Part shown: positions 1 to 11,312 of the stretch, piece after piece
Layout of the letters: each line of letters begins with the position of its first letter
How positions within the stretch are numbered: the stretch's first letter is position 1
Assembly (NCBI GenBank): GCA_002786025.1
Contig: NHNW01000038.1
Location: 345,040-409,039, forward strand
From: Zasmidium citrigriseum
Taxonomy: Eukaryota; Ascomycota; Dothideomycetes; Mycosphaerellales; Mycosphaerellaceae
Direction of reading: 5' to 3'
Length of the DNA: 64,000 nucleotides
Translations under genes and position numbers: made by a program
Notes under the pieces: generated by a model
The model's input: the letters and a program-made list of their open reading frames with translations, nothing else
The model's database searches: none
Told to the model about the DNA's origin: nothing

Positions 1-349
1 AATCTCGACCTCCCTTAGGAAAGAGCTGGAGTTGAGAAGACGGCATGCGATTTCCGTAGGCAGATGTAGCTCTATATCCTTGCGCTACGACGCCTCATTC
101 TCTCCTCTTCTTTAGTGACGGTTACACGCCAAGACGGGAGGGCAGAGAGAGCTTTCCAACAAAAAGCTTCCTTTGAGGGTCGATGGACAAGGAGTTGGGT
201 CCTCTGCATGCAAGTACAACACATGCATATCGACTCCAATTCCTTCTGCACATATCATTGCTAGCGCTCGACTACATAAAGACCCCGTATCCGAGCATGA
301 AATCGACCGCAGAGAGCTAAGGACTCGACCTCTCTCTCACTCTGACGCC
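1..349. other. Upstream region of AVL9
   Basis: No coding sequence is supported here. The AVL9 frame stays open to about position 173, but the protein only resembles the family from the ATG at 350, so this stretch is taken as promoter and 5' leader. It is pyrimidine-rich just before the chosen ATG. Confidence 0.6.
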
Positions 350-2360
350 ATGCCCGACTCCTCGTCCTCGACCTTTACGCCTCTGATCTGCGTCGTCGAC
401 TTCCACCACCACCGAGGCCCTGAAGTCGAGCACTGGATCGGCGCAGAGGGGAGCGATCCTACCGCGGAAAATGACTGGCATTTGATCCCCTATATGGCCC
501 TGCCGGATGGTGCGCATCAGAACGAGGAAGAATTCAGCTATTTCAGTCTGGTACACAAAGCGAGAGCCGGGCAAGATGTGGAACCGACGTCGGTGTTTGG
601 CATCAGCTGCATGCATCAGATTGACAGTGCGGACTTGCTGTACAGACCGGAAGAGGTGACGAGGAGTGCGGTGCAGAAGGCCGTGGTGGCTATTACGGAC
701 AAGCCGCAGAGCTTCAGTGCTCTGAGGGAGAAGCTGAGTGCTGTGACGAGGGCGTGGTTTGCGCAGAGGGATTTTAGGGATATCGAGATTCTTCAGGTGG
801 GTCAGTGGTCACGCGAGCAATTGGAGGCTTGGATATGGAGAGGGATGTATGCTGATGAGACGGATAGCGTTTCCAGGAGAGTCTGGTCAAGGAGGGCAGC
901 AGCCATGAGGATGAGAGGGATCAGTACTTTGGCTTGTCTCTACGGGAGCTCATCCATAAGTTCAAGTGGCAGATACTGGTTTTGCTGAAGTGCATGCTGC
1001 TGCAGAAGAAGGTACGCTTTCACATGCTTGATCTGCACATGTGGTTGGCTGACATGGACAGATGCTCTTCTTCGGCTCCAACTGCGAGAGAGTCTGCCAG
1101 GTACAATTCTCTCTGATTTCGCTTATCCCAGGCCTGGTACGCAGCTTGCGCGATTGTGCAGATCCTCAGATGAACCGATATGCAGAGTCGCGACAGAAGC
1201 CTGACTCTGTCCGCACTAGCGACCGGACCTCTCTCCTATCCTATGTCGGTCTTCCGCTGCAGCTGTTCGGCAAGGGCTCCATGTTCGGCCCTTACACGCC
1301 ACTGCAGCAGCTCGATATGATCACAGATCTGGAGACCAAGAGCTACGTGCTTGGCAGTACTAACAGCTTACTTCTGCAGCAGAAAGAGCGCTATTGCGAT
1401 CTGTTGGTGAATCTTGACGAGGATGCTGTGACTATCATATCACCAGCTCTGAAGCCGGCTCTCTCGCTATCTGTGGCAGATCGTCGTTGGATCGACTTCC
1501 TCACGCAGGCGGTGAACGATACGTGGGACGAGAATGACCCTTCGAGACCGACTACCCATGGATATGCTGGAAGCGAGGAGTTCATCCGCCTCCAGTTCGA
1601 GGAGTATCTGATCGCGCTCATATCGGCAACAAAATATCGTCAATACCTGGTCACCCACAAGGATGGCGATCCGAAGGCCTTGTTGGCCGATGTGGAAGGA
1701 GATCCCTCCCTGGAGTTCTCGAATGGCTTTGTGGAAGCGTGGCAGCAGTCAGAGAACTACAAGCTGTGGAACGACACAACAGACAGCCACCTATTCGACA
1801 TTGTGGAACCTCGACATCCTTGTGCTGGCGGCTTGACCATTGAAGATGTGCAAAGACGACTGGCCACTCAAGTGGCAGAACTACATCTCGACGAGCGCTT
1901 CAACCAAACGCGTGAAGTGGTTGGGAAGAGACTCGCAGATGGACGTGTCCAAGTCACATCTGCCTTCAACAAAGTGTGGGCCGATATCGAGGTGATGCGA
2001 GAAGCCCAGCGAAAGCGCTCAGAAGAAGCGCGGGCTGCTGCCGCCGCCAATCCCCCGAGTGATAAAACTGGACAGAGGAGACCGGATTTCCAGACTGCGC
2101 AAGCGAGTGTAGCCGCCGCAGGCCAAAGAGCTTCCTCGTACTTGAGCTCCTGGGGCTCGTGGGCTGCCGAGAAGAGGAAGAGCGGGATATGGGGTCGTTC
2201 GAACGCGACTTCGCCTCCTCCTGACGGGAATGTGGACAGGCCCAAGGTTACGACCGTGAGCGAGCTGTTCGATGCAACTTCGCCTAAGGCTGTGGCTGGC
2301 ACAACGAATAGTGCCGAGAAACTGGAGAAGCAAAGCAGTCCGCCTCAAGCAGGGAGTTAA
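350..2360 (+). CDS. AVL9: AVL9-like late secretory pathway protein
   Basis: Three exons: 350-796, 877-1011 and 1062-2360, giving about 626 aa. The protein starts with the conserved block CVVDFHHHRGPEVEHW, followed by LPDGAH, VFGISC and TRSAVQKAVV. Across the second intron come the FFGSNCER and SLISLIPGL blocks, then GKGSMFGPYTPLQQLD, all typical of Avl9 (DENN-related). Avl9 acts in exocytic traffic from the Golgi; this role is known from yeast and is inferred here. The last ~180 residues are low-complexity, with a coiled-coil-like stretch rich in R, E and A followed by Ser/Pro-rich sequence. The introns are 80 and 50 nt and both exon junctions keep phase 0. The 350 ATG is preferred over in-frame upstream codons because homology starts there. 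The gene converges on the oxidoreductase downstream. Confidence 0.93.
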
Positions 2361-2672
2361 AATGCGAACACAATCGCAGAGTGAAAGGTCCAGAGAAGAC
2401 ACTGGATCTTCAATACGACCACACTTTGCCACCTTGGAGAGAAGTTCTGGATACCACACGTCGAGGCCTCGACGATAACGACACCCAATCCGACATAATG
2501 TAACGTACCAAGACACGATGGAACGGCCAAGCTAGCATGGAGCGGCATATGGTGGTCTTCAAAGAACATGACGGCGGCGCTTCGGTAGCACTGTTCTATT
2601 AACGATACGCAAATGTCAATGTCTCGGGCATTTTTGCTCGAATCAGAGCATCCTTCTACACCCGATCCTTTC
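2361..2672. other. Convergent intergenic spacer
   Basis: This 312-bp spacer lies between the 3' ends of AVL9 and the Gfo/Idh/MocA gene. No coding, RNA or repeat signal was seen. It should hold both 3' UTRs and polyadenylation sites. Confidence 0.5.
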
Positions 2673-3716
2673 TCAAATATCAACCGCCCTCCCCTCCCGC
2701 ATAGACCGATCCGCCGCCAGCACAACCAACTGCGATCTCACCGCATCCGCCCAATGCCTCTCCAAATCCCCATCCCCTCGAATAACCTCCGCCACAAACC
2801 TCTGCTGCAACTCACACAACTCCTGATGTCGCGGCTCATTCTCCATCTTCAAGATCTTATCCTCCTCGTCTCCGACCCCATGCACTCTAATCCTGCTCGT
2901 CTTCGTATGCCCGTCCACATCCGCCGACCCCCTCCCTTCCTCCGCAATAATCGACACCGCACCCTTAGGCCCCATAACATCTTTAACGAAATACGCCGTC
3001 TCACTGACCATAGGTCCCCAGGCCGCTTCATACCACCCTACACTCCCATCCTCGAACAACACCTGCAGATGTCCGTAATTCACTTGGTCCCTATCAATCT
3101 CCTCGCTGAGTCGTACGCCCATCCCGCGAACTTGCACCGGTCTCGAATCTGTAATTTGTAGCATCACATCGATGTAATGCACGCCGCAGTCCACGACGGG
3201 GGACGTCGTTTCTAGGAGCTTTTTATGGATTTGCCATGCGGGTCCTGTGGATTGCTGGTTGAGATTCATGCGGAAGACGTAGGGGGGTCCGAGGGAGCGG
3301 GCGCGAGTGATGAAGGTGCGCCAGCTGGGGTGGTGCCGGAGGATATATCCTACAACAAGTTTCCGTCCAGTCTTCCGAGCAACCTCAATCACCCTCTCTG
3401 ATTCTTCAACGGAGGGCGAGAGGGGTTTCTCGACGAAGACGTGGGAGCCGGATTCGAGGGCTGCTGTGGCGTAGGTTGCGTGCGTGTCGATGTGGGTTGC
3501 GATGGAGACTAGGTTGGGTTTGAGAGCTAGTGCTTCTTCGAAAGAGGGGAGGATGGGGTATTGGGAGAGTGGCGGAGGGAGGTTTAAAGGGGAGCGGTTG
3601 ACGAGGCCGAGGATTTTGAAGGAGGGGTTGGTGTGGTAGGCCAGGGCGTGACTGCGGCCCATTTGGCCTAGGCCGATGATTATGACGGTTATGGGTTTGG
3701 TGTTTGAGGTTGCCAT
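2673..3716 (-). CDS. Gfo/Idh/MocA family NAD(P)-dependent oxidoreductase
   Basis: Single exon, 347 aa from the ATG at 3716; the frame is open to 3794, which would add 26 residues. The N-terminus is a Rossmann fold with IIGLGQMGRSHA (GxGxxG), preceded by a run of Val and Ile. HVFVEKPLS carries the family's EKP motif, whose Lys is catalytic. The stretch from about residue 125 to the end fits the C-terminal alpha/beta domain, with VDCGVHYIDV where the family has its conserved substrate-site histidine. Family members oxidise sugars, inositols or related polyols, or are dimeric dihydrodiol dehydrogenases; the substrate cannot be told from sequence. No intron, signal peptide or membrane segment is visible. 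Confidence in the family is high and in the reaction low. Confidence 0.9.
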   Translation of the reverse strand: MATSNTKPITVIIIGLGQMGRSHALAYHTNPSFKILGLVNRSPLNLPPPLSQYPILPSFEEALALKPNLVSIATHIDTHATYATAALESGSHVFVEKPLSPSVEESERVIEVARKTGRKLVVGYILRHHPSWRTFITRARSLGPPYVFRMNLNQQSTGPAWQIHKKLLETTSPVVDCGVHYIDVMLQITDSRPVQVRGMGVRLSEEIDRDQVNYGHLQVLFEDGSVGWYEAAWGPMVSETAYFVKDVMGPKGAVSIIAEEGRGSADVDGHTKTSRIRVHGVGDEEDKILKMENEPRHQELCELQQRFVAEVIRGDGDLERHWADAVRSQLVVLAADRSMREGRAVDI

Positions 3717-4112
3717 GTTGATGTTTGAGTCGAGTTTGTAGTCTCCGTTTCTTGGAAGGCTCTGGGGCGTTTGATGTCTACTTGAATCGCTCAATCCGAC
3801 GTGTGTTGTAAGAGAGATTGCGTCACTTCAATCGTCCACTCAAATGGAGTTTGTCGGTCGTAGCAGTTGCAATCTCCTAACAGCGAGATGATTCTGTGCG
3901 AATGGTTGCAGTGAGGTTGGAACAAGGTTGCATCGACGTCTCGAGACGAAAAGTATCGTTAGTCAGCTTCAACGCGAGACTTGGAGGTGCAGTAGTGGTA
4001 CGGAGCTGGGAGCTGATCGTATTAGCACAAGATGTTGCACACAGAGGTATCTCTCTATCCTGGCCTGCATGCCAACTTGACTACTCTTACAAGATGACGC
4101 CCTCGACAACTT
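3717..4112. other. Intergenic region between oxidoreductase promoter and CAP 3' end
   Basis: About 400 bp holding the promoter of the leftward oxidoreductase gene and, at its far end, the 3' flank of CAP. Open frames here are short and look random. No TATA box or repeat stands out. Confidence 0.5.
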
Positions 4113-5945
4113 TTACCCTGCATGCTCCACAATCTCACTCACGAGCTTGCCGCCCTTGACTCTTGTAACAATCTGCTCTGGCAGTGGGCATTCCTTGCTG
4201 TCATCCTCCTCTTTCTCCGGTGGAAGGACAATGTTGATGGAGCTGCATTTGCTGGTGAAGACCTCCGTTCCCAAGCTCTCAGCACCGAGATATATGCTTG
4301 CGCCGTCGACTTGATCGAGCATGATGGTTGGTAGGCTTCCCGTGATCTGGACAGCAAAGTTCGGACTCTTAATCACGTCGACGGAAGACACGAGGCTTTC
4401 CACCAGTATTTGCGTTCGGGAGCAGTTGTCGATCGAGACGGCATTAGCCTTTCCTTTCAGGACGATCGTGGTGTTCTTGCACTTTGTGATGAGGAGCGAA
4501 TGCTGAAGGCTGACTTCGACTTCGACAGGCGCGGACGGAGAGTCGAAATTCTCAATGAGCCACTTGTTGCCGTCCAGTTCCTTCTTTGGTTCCTTCTTTG
4601 GCGAAGCGGCGCTGTTTTGCCGCATGCTCGGTGGCTTAGGCTTGATCTCGGGTCCTGGACTCCTACTCCTGTTGATCTCGTTCGAATCTTTGCTGGGTAC
4701 CGTTGAGTTCGCTCGTAGTGATGGGTTCTTGTGGGTCATTTGGCTCTTGTCAACTTTCTTCAAACCGGCCGTGACTGCCTCTCCTCGGTTGAGCTGCTCG
4801 AAGACTGCACCCATGTCGCCGGCGGGGGCTGCCTTTGGAGCGCCACCTGGCGGCGCTGGGGGAGGTGGAGGTGTATTGTCGAATTGTGGAAGTGGTGGCG
4901 GAGGAGGAGGAGGAGGTGGTCCACCTGCGGCTGAAGGGGGAGCTGGCGACGAGACACCGTTTGTTGTGGGAGCCTCATCGACTTCTCGCTTGGCCTGAGC
5001 TGCATCGATTCCAGAAGCGTTCCATGTGACTCCAGTAGGGTAGTGTTTCTTGATGTAAGATTGTAGCGATTTGAGAAGGGAATAGTACGACCTGACGAAT
5101 TTGACGTGTGCTTGATCGCTGCGATCATTGTCAGTATAGGAGAAGATCTTCGTACTGATCGCCATACGAACCCTTCCTTATAAGTCTTCAAGACACGGTT
5201 GCCGTACATCTCTGCTCCGCCAATCATTTCCGCAACGACATCTGCGGGCTTGCCATCCATGACGAGCCATTGCAACGTGCTGATGCCCTCTGCCACCATG
5301 GCCAAATGCTCTTTCATGGGCGAGCCACGGTTACTGTCCTTGATGTCACCAGCAGTTCCCAGATCTTGTTGCAGATCTTTCAGAAGGTCCATAAACGTCT
5401 GAGACTGCGGATCGGGACGCTTCGCCTTGGTCGTGACCATCAAGAACCGTCTCTGGTCCGCAAAGCCCTTTGCGACTGCAGATGCCTGCTCTTCAACCAA
5501 CGGATCTATGCCTTTGCTAGCATCCAGAAACGCCTTGACCTCATTGTCCATGATGGTGTCCATATCACTTATCGATGCAGGCAAAGGCTCGGCAGCAGGC
5601 TTCACAGTCGATGCGCTGTCGGTATGGGCGATCGTTGGCAAGTCGGGAGCGCTCGACGATGACTTTGCGCCAGCAGAGGGCGGGGCTGCTGAGATGGAGC
5701 CATGGGCGCTGGTTGCAGGCTCGAAGGCGGAAGAGGCGATGTCTTCTAATCGAGAAGTGGCAGCCTCAAGCCTACGAATGAGATGTGTTAGCGCGCTGGA
5801 GTCTCTGGGAGCGGTCGCAACGGGGCTGCCATTGTAGCGGCTCATTTCCGACATAGCCGGAGAGGAAGAGAGATAGAGAAGAATGCGAGGAGAGAGGGGA
5901 GAAATACCGCTTGATCAGAGTCTGCATGGAGCCAATGTTCGACAT
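4113..5945 (-). CDS. SRV2: Adenylyl cyclase-associated protein (CAP/Srv2)
   Basis: Three exons on the reverse strand: 5908-5945, 5172-5771 and 4113-5118, giving 547 aa. The first exon encodes only MSNIGSMQTLIK plus part of an Arg codon; splicing restores LIKRLEAATSRLEDIA, the N-terminal cyclase-binding helix. A helical folded domain follows (about residues 80-240). Next is a polyproline tract at about 277-322 (uninterrupted P runs, a profilin or SH3 ligand), then a WH2-like segment with KVDKSQMTHK, and a C-terminal CARP beta domain (about 400-547, with WLIENFDS and LITKCKNTTIVLKGKANAVSI). CAP recycles cofilin-bound actin and couples Ras to adenylyl cyclase in fungi. It is divergently paired with the Mak32-like gene across a 343-bp spacer. 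The introns are 136 and 53 nt. Confidence 0.95.
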
Positions 5946-6288
5946 TGTCAGATGAGGTGTGGGCTTCGTATGCGGCTCGTGACCGGCCAGCCCTCGCTGA
6001 GGTGAACAGGGATTGCAATAGATCGGCGATAGCGGGTGCGCGCAGGTGGTGTTTGCGTGCACAACAGCTGCTCTGGGCGGGGAGATGGGTGAATGATGGT
6101 AGAGGAGGAGTTTGGAGCAGGAGTCTTTGTCCAGGGCACTCGTCTGAGGTCGGCGACGCTTCAGCCAGCTACTGACACGGGTGGATCTTGCGTAGCGCAG
6201 CCACTCCCGCCGAACTCAGCCCTACCTCACACTGTAGAACTAGCCGCAAGACATCCATCTCACACCAACCTTGCCTGTAGACAAGACC
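5946..6288. promoter_or_regulatory. Divergent promoter between CAP and Mak32-like gene
   Basis: This 343-bp spacer separates the two start codons of oppositely oriented genes, so it must hold both promoters. No clear TATA box is visible. Open frames crossing it have no family resemblance. Confidence 0.5.
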
Positions 6289-7450
6289 ATGGCGACAGGC
6301 GATGGCCAGAGCGACATCGACTTTGTCACCACGGGCATGTTCATCATAGGTAAGGCTGGCCCGACTTTCGTTTCAATCTCTCGGAGAAAAGATCCAGTGC
6401 CACGCCATTGGAAACGTGTTTCGGAGCACGTTGTCCCCCAACACTGACTCTCGCCGTCTAGATGACATCTACCCTCCACAGCATTCAAACGAGGAACCAA
6501 AGCTGAATGTCATCGGAGGAGCCGGCACGTACTCGGCGATAGGAGCCCGTCTCTTCTCTCAACCGCCTCGATCAAAGTCTGTAGGCTGGATCATCGACGC
6601 AGGCACCGACTTTCCACCAGAGCTTCACTCTATCATTGAATCTTGGGATACGGGCGTCCTCATCCGAGAGCGAGCAGCGCCGACGACACGAGGATGGAAT
6701 GGCTACAGCGGCAATCAACACCGGGCTTTCAAGTACCTGACTGAGAAGAAGCGAATCACGGCAGAAGACCTCACTCCGGAACTTCTCAAGGCAAAAAGCT
6801 TCCATCTCATCTGCCACCCATTAAGATGTATCGATCAAGTCAAGGGGATTCTTGAAGGCCGCCGCAAAGCGTTCGGTGCTGACTTCCCTCGGCCATACTT
6901 CATCTGGGAGCCTGTACCGGATCTTGCCACGCAGGACGAGCTTGAGAACACCATGAAGGCTCTCAAATACATCGACGTGATCAGTCCAAATCACGAGGAG
7001 CTCGGTGCTCTTTTCGGAGACACATCGACAGATGATGTTCGGGTCTCAGTAATAGAGGATCTCGCAGGTCGTCTGTTGAAGGACGGCATCGGGGCGAATG
7101 GCAAAGGCGCAGTCGTGGTCCGATCAGGAGCCTCAGGGTGCTTCGTGTGCTCGCAGACTAATCGACAATGGCTGCCTGCTTGCCACAAAGACGCGAGTAA
7201 TAAAGTTCTAGATCCGACAGGAGGCGGCAACGGATTCCTTGGTGGATTCGCAGTCGGCCTTGTCAGAACCAACGACCTTGTTGAGGCTGCTCGATGGGGC
7301 AGTGTGTCTGCCAGCTTCTGTATAGAGCAGACCGGCATGCCGACGCTCGAGACCTCAACTAATTCCAATGAGTCTGAGAGATGGAATGGAGTCAACGTCT
7401 TCGAAAGGCTGGCCGAGTTTTCGAAGCTTACAGGCGGGTCAAAAACATAG
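6289..7450 (+). CDS. MAK32: Mak32-like PfkB-family carbohydrate kinase
   Basis: Two exons, 6289-6349 and 6462-7450, giving 349 aa. Exon 1 supplies DFVTTGMFIIDDIY, the first beta strand of the ribokinase fold. The sequence continues with VIGGAGTYSAIGARLFS, and the C-terminal signature is DPTGGGNGFLGGFAVGL, in which the anion hole is GGGN where active PfkB kinases have GAGD. An Asn where the catalytic Asp is expected is worth noting. It suggests altered or absent kinase activity, as also seen in Mak32 relatives. In yeast Mak32 supports L-A double-stranded RNA virus maintenance; that role is not evident from this sequence. The intron is 112 nt. Mak32 assignment is by overall resemblance; a generic PfkB kinase is the alternative. 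Confidence 0.85.
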
Positions 7451-7931
7451 AATCGCTACAGATCCGGTCTACGATGTCTCTACCTCAGAGCGCTTGACGC
7501 AAGCCTGATGCCTCGCGTGATCCTCGGGGATAGCTGGCGATGCGTTAACGTTGTGCAATCTGCTGTGCAGCTTCTCGAAGGTCCATACGAATTCTCTTCT
7601 CGTTTTGCCCTTGTGCGATCATTACTTACACCACTATTTGTTTAATGTGCTTGATATATATATTTTCTTCGGAGTTGTTGTCTTCCAAGCACGAGGACAA
7701 CGCCACAACGCGGGGCTGCCTTAATCGCCAGGCCGATAAGCCATCCCTGAACCGGAAGGGTCAGCATCTTGTCGTAAGCTGCCGCCTTGCACCTGGAACT
7801 TGCTTTGCCTCCTCCCTAATGTCCTCGAGTCCTTGAAATCAGGTACCTCTGGAGTTGAGGAGTGTCGCGGCATCTGGAATTTCCATCGCTTTGAAACCCG
7901 CCTGTTGACCAGCTGGTCGTCTTCCAACAAG
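7451..7931. other. Intergenic region upstream of UIM-protein gene
   Basis: 481 bp holding the 3' flank of the Mak32-like gene and the promoter and leader of the next gene. No additional gene is supported. Confidence 0.45.
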
Positions 7932-10014
7932 ATGCCTGCCGCGGTGGCCAAAGGTATATGTCCACTATCTCCGAGACTTGACTTGGAGCTGTGTCTAGCG
8001 GTCAGACAAGGCTTCACGTCTGGCACGCGACTACGACACGCCAGGTGAAATATGGCTGACAGTAATGCTTCAAAGGTATCATCCTATCGATCTCCATCAT
8101 CACCGCACTTGGCCTCGCCGTAATCGAGAACCCACAAGTCCAGCAATGGATCGAAGAGCAGCGACGCAAGATTGCCGAGTTGCTTCGGCAAATAGGAGAA
8201 GAGCTTGATCCTCAGAGCCGGAGAGAAGCAGAGGCATTTGCTTTCGAAGGGCAGACAATAGCAGACGTAGAAGGTATGTCTTCGTGGGCACTGGGCAACG
8301 TTCTCCCCCGAGTTGCGGCAGGAAAAGGCAACAAGCTCAGCTATAGCTGCCGCTGGGACATTTTCTAGTCTTGAAATAGACATGAACGCGTGGAGAGCAA
8401 ACATGGACATCTGCTAACGTAGTGGCAGGCCTAAAGCGTGAAGCTGAAGGCAGCCGAGATGCAGCGGCTCTCGCAACAGGCAGAAGCCTTTCAAATGCAA
8501 GCACTATCCGCAGGATACCCATACAAGGACCAAAAGATCCGAACGAAGCAGAGGAACGAAGACGAAAAGGCCGAGAATACCTTGCTAGACGCAACCAGCA
8601 GATGCTTGAACTCCAGCAAAGACGGAAAGCAGCTGCAAAGGCCGAAGGATTAGAAACGCCACCAACACCTACTTTCGATGAACTTGTGGACGCTGAAGGG
8701 AAGCTCAAGTTGAACGAAGGTGAAGCATTGCCATCTCCGCCCGCCGTCGAACCCCTCCCAGAGACCCTTCAAGAGGAAATGCGTCAAGTCGAACGCAATC
8801 TCTCACAGCCAATTCTGGTCGGCGAGTCAAGCTCAGCGGGTCCAAGCGGTTGGCAAATGGGATCGGACATGGCAAACCCTTTCGGCGATGAATATGCTCT
8901 TCTGGAACGAAGTATCACACCGAAGCCACCAGTGCCGCCTAAGATCGAGCTAGACCCGCCCGTCTCTGCACCTACTGAATACACTCGCCGAGCACCTTCG
9001 CCACCAATATCAGTCCCTGGAAGTTTCTCTCCGATAGACCTATCGACAGTAAGGCAACCAGCGCAAGCACCGACCAATCACGAGGAGCTGAGCTACGAGG
9101 AACAGCTTGCAATTGCGATGTCGCTGTCGGAGCAAGAGAGTACAACCAACGCTGCTACTGTTCGACAAGCTCGCCGCCAGGAGGAGGACGATGCTGACCT
9201 GAGGGCTGCTATCGCTGCCAGTCTTAAGGATATGGACGATCAGCAAGCTGCACATGCCATCGCTAACGCTGAGCCTTCAACTCCAAGGCCAGTGTTTGCA
9301 CAGCCTCAGCCCCTCCTAGACCTCACGCCGTCAACCCCTCCGGCTGTACAAGCTCCTAATTGGGGCGACATATTCGATCACAGGTTCTCGCCATCTCAGG
9401 AGCCACTGTCTCTGGCACCTTCTACAGCACCACCCGAAGTATCAGACGAGCTGTACAGACTTACACCAGAGCTCACTCGGGCCCGTCTAGCCAACTTCGA
9501 TGCTCAGGTTGCACAAGCACCTCCCTCGTCAAACGGCTCTACCCTTCCCTATGACCCCGTCCGTGATGCTTCCAACACTCCGCAGCCAGTACCGGACGTC
9601 ATGGATTCAAGCTTCTACTCTGCGCCAGACGTCGTATCGCCGCCTGCTAGCACCAGCACACATACACTCGACCGCGAAACGCCACAACTCGTCGACGTGA
9701 GCGAGGACGTCCCGCATGACGGTGCGAGAACGCCCACGTCTCGTGCTCACTCGTCATTTGGCTTCCAAACTGACTCCGATTCTGATACCTTTGCGTCCGT
9801 ATCGCCGCCTCGATCTCGACCCGAGTCGCGAGCACGGAGTGAAGTGTCCAACGTTGAAGTTGTCGATTTGGTAGAGGATAGCGACGTCGATATGCTCTCA
9901 GAAGAAGGCGATGGTGTGGCAACCCCAGACTCGTGGTCAGAGGTCGGTTCTCGGGATGCGGACAGTGATATGGAAGATGCTACACAGCAGCACTCGGCTC
10001 GGTTGAGCTCTTGA
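7932..10014 (+). CDS. Membrane-anchored protein with ubiquitin-interacting motifs
   Basis: Three exons, 7932-7953, 8076-8273 and 8429-10014, giving 601 aa; both junctions restore a Gly codon split after the first base. Exon 2 opens with a hydrophobic segment (GIILSISIITALGLAVI, about residues 8-24), likely a signal anchor, then a charged amphipathic helix (QQWIEEQRRKIAELLRQ). A basic coiled-coil-like stretch (RRRKGREYLARRNQQ, about 115-140) follows. Two ubiquitin-interacting motifs are visible: EEQLAIAMSLSEQE near residue 300 and DADLRAAIAASLKDM about 30 residues later, each with the Ala-x-x-x-Ser core after acidic residues. The C-terminus has VEVVDLVEDSDVDM, which resembles a SUMO-interacting motif, in a very acidic Ser/Pro-rich tail. 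I do not recognise a named gene. A membrane-bound ubiquitin receptor or adaptor is inferred. Confidence 0.85.
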
Positions 10015-10734
10015 TTGGCGTTTACTTTGATCGGGATATAGGATACTCTCTGTCGCCTAGGATGAATTGATACCTCGTGATGTTTTGTTACGGGACGGCT
10101 TACTCCTTGAATTTCAATCTTCGGGTTAATTCACGCTGCGTATGGCTGTCAGATTTGCGTTTTTTTTTTAATTTTCAATCACGTCGCCGATCCATGTCTT
10201 GTCGCTCATTCAATTAAGGCTCGTTTCCGCTTGCGAACGACTAAGCAATGCCTAAGCTGAGTCTGACTGCATGTAGGTGGTGTAGGAATGAAATTAACGA
10301 GAGCCTTGTACGTCTCGCATCTCCTGACAGGCGACAACCGCTGAGCTACCGAATGCTATGGTGAACAATGTTGTCGTTCCGGCTTTTGCGAGATAGATTC
10401 GAAAGCCTTCTAGCGTACGTCATGGTGGGGTCTTCGCTGGGAATAAAGTCCTTGTCGACAACCGACGAGAGCCGGCCGGCGAGTCAAGAAGTTCGTGAGG
10501 TAGAACGTAACAAGATCAGGGCTCCCCTTCTCATCCAGATCTGGTATCCTTGTGCTTGTTGTTGGGACGGCTCGAAAAGGTAAGCTGACATGCCAACTCT
10601 CCCTGTCTTGGAAATTGGTCATGGTGGTGTGATGGCATTTGTTGGCTTGGTGGGGGATGTATAAAATGGAGAAAGCGTGGCTGATATTCTTGAGAGTAGT
10701 TTCGAAAGTTTCATCACCTTGAGATTCGTTGAAG
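10015..10734. other. Intergenic region with GFA-gene promoter
   Basis: 720 bp without a supported gene. It contains a T-rich tract near 10160, a tRNA-5'-half-like segment on the reverse strand near 10290-10350 and a TATA box at 10660-10666 that belongs to the next gene. Confidence 0.5.
10660..10666 (+). promoter_or_regulatory. TATA box of GFA-domain gene
   Basis: TATAAAA lies about 70 bp upstream of the start codon at 10735. This is the strongest match to the TATA consensus in this spacer. Confidence 0.55.
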
Positions 10735-11312
10735 ATGCCGACCAAGGGAAGCTGTGTCTGCGGTGACTGGACGTATGAGTACGAGGGCGAGCCTTTGGCC
10801 GCTGTGAGTGTTCCCAGGCCACTTAATGTCGAGGACATCGACTGAGGGCAACAGGCGGTCTGTTTCTGCATCCCATGCAAGAAAACAGCGGGCTCGAATG
10901 GGAGTTTTAACCTCATGATTCCCAATGACAAGGTCAGTCGCACAATCATCCCTTAGCTTCTCGCTGCATGCTGATGGCTGGCAGTTCAAGAAGCTCTCCG
11001 GCGAGGACTTCAAGTTCGAACGGACTGGTGATTCGGGGAATGCTGTGCGGTATCGAAACTGTGGCAAGTGTGCTTGTGTGATGGTCGCGAATGGCGAGTC
11101 TTTCCCGGGAATTACGATTCTGAAGGGTGGGACTGTGTAAGTGCTCTCCAGTTCGGTTGAATGAGGGTGAGGATGTACTGATGATGGATGATTGGTTTAG
11201 AGATGACCCGGCGGAGGATAACAAGCACAAGCCTGTGATGGAGATTTATACCAAGAATCGGCCAGAGTGGTGCGGTGGTTTCAGTGGTACTCAGCAGAAG
11301 GAGGCCTCCTAA
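10735..11312 (+). CDS. GFA (glutathione-dependent formaldehyde-activating)-like zinc-binding protein
   Basis: Four exons: 10735-10803, 10855-10932, 10985-11136 and 11201-11312, giving 136 aa. The fold is marked by SCVCGDWTYEYEG, the paired-Cys segment CFCIPCKKTAGS and, near the middle, YRNCGKCACVMV. These cysteines match the two zinc sites of the Mss4-like/GFA fold. The C-terminal part has YTKNRPEWCGGFSGTQQ, in the place where fungal members have a conserved aromatic and Pro segment. Most fungal paralogues are small stand-alone proteins of 130-150 aa with no proven reaction, so formaldehyde activation should not be assumed. The introns are 51, 52 and 64 nt and all junctions are in phase. A TATA box at about -70 suggests inducible expression. 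Confidence 0.85.
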
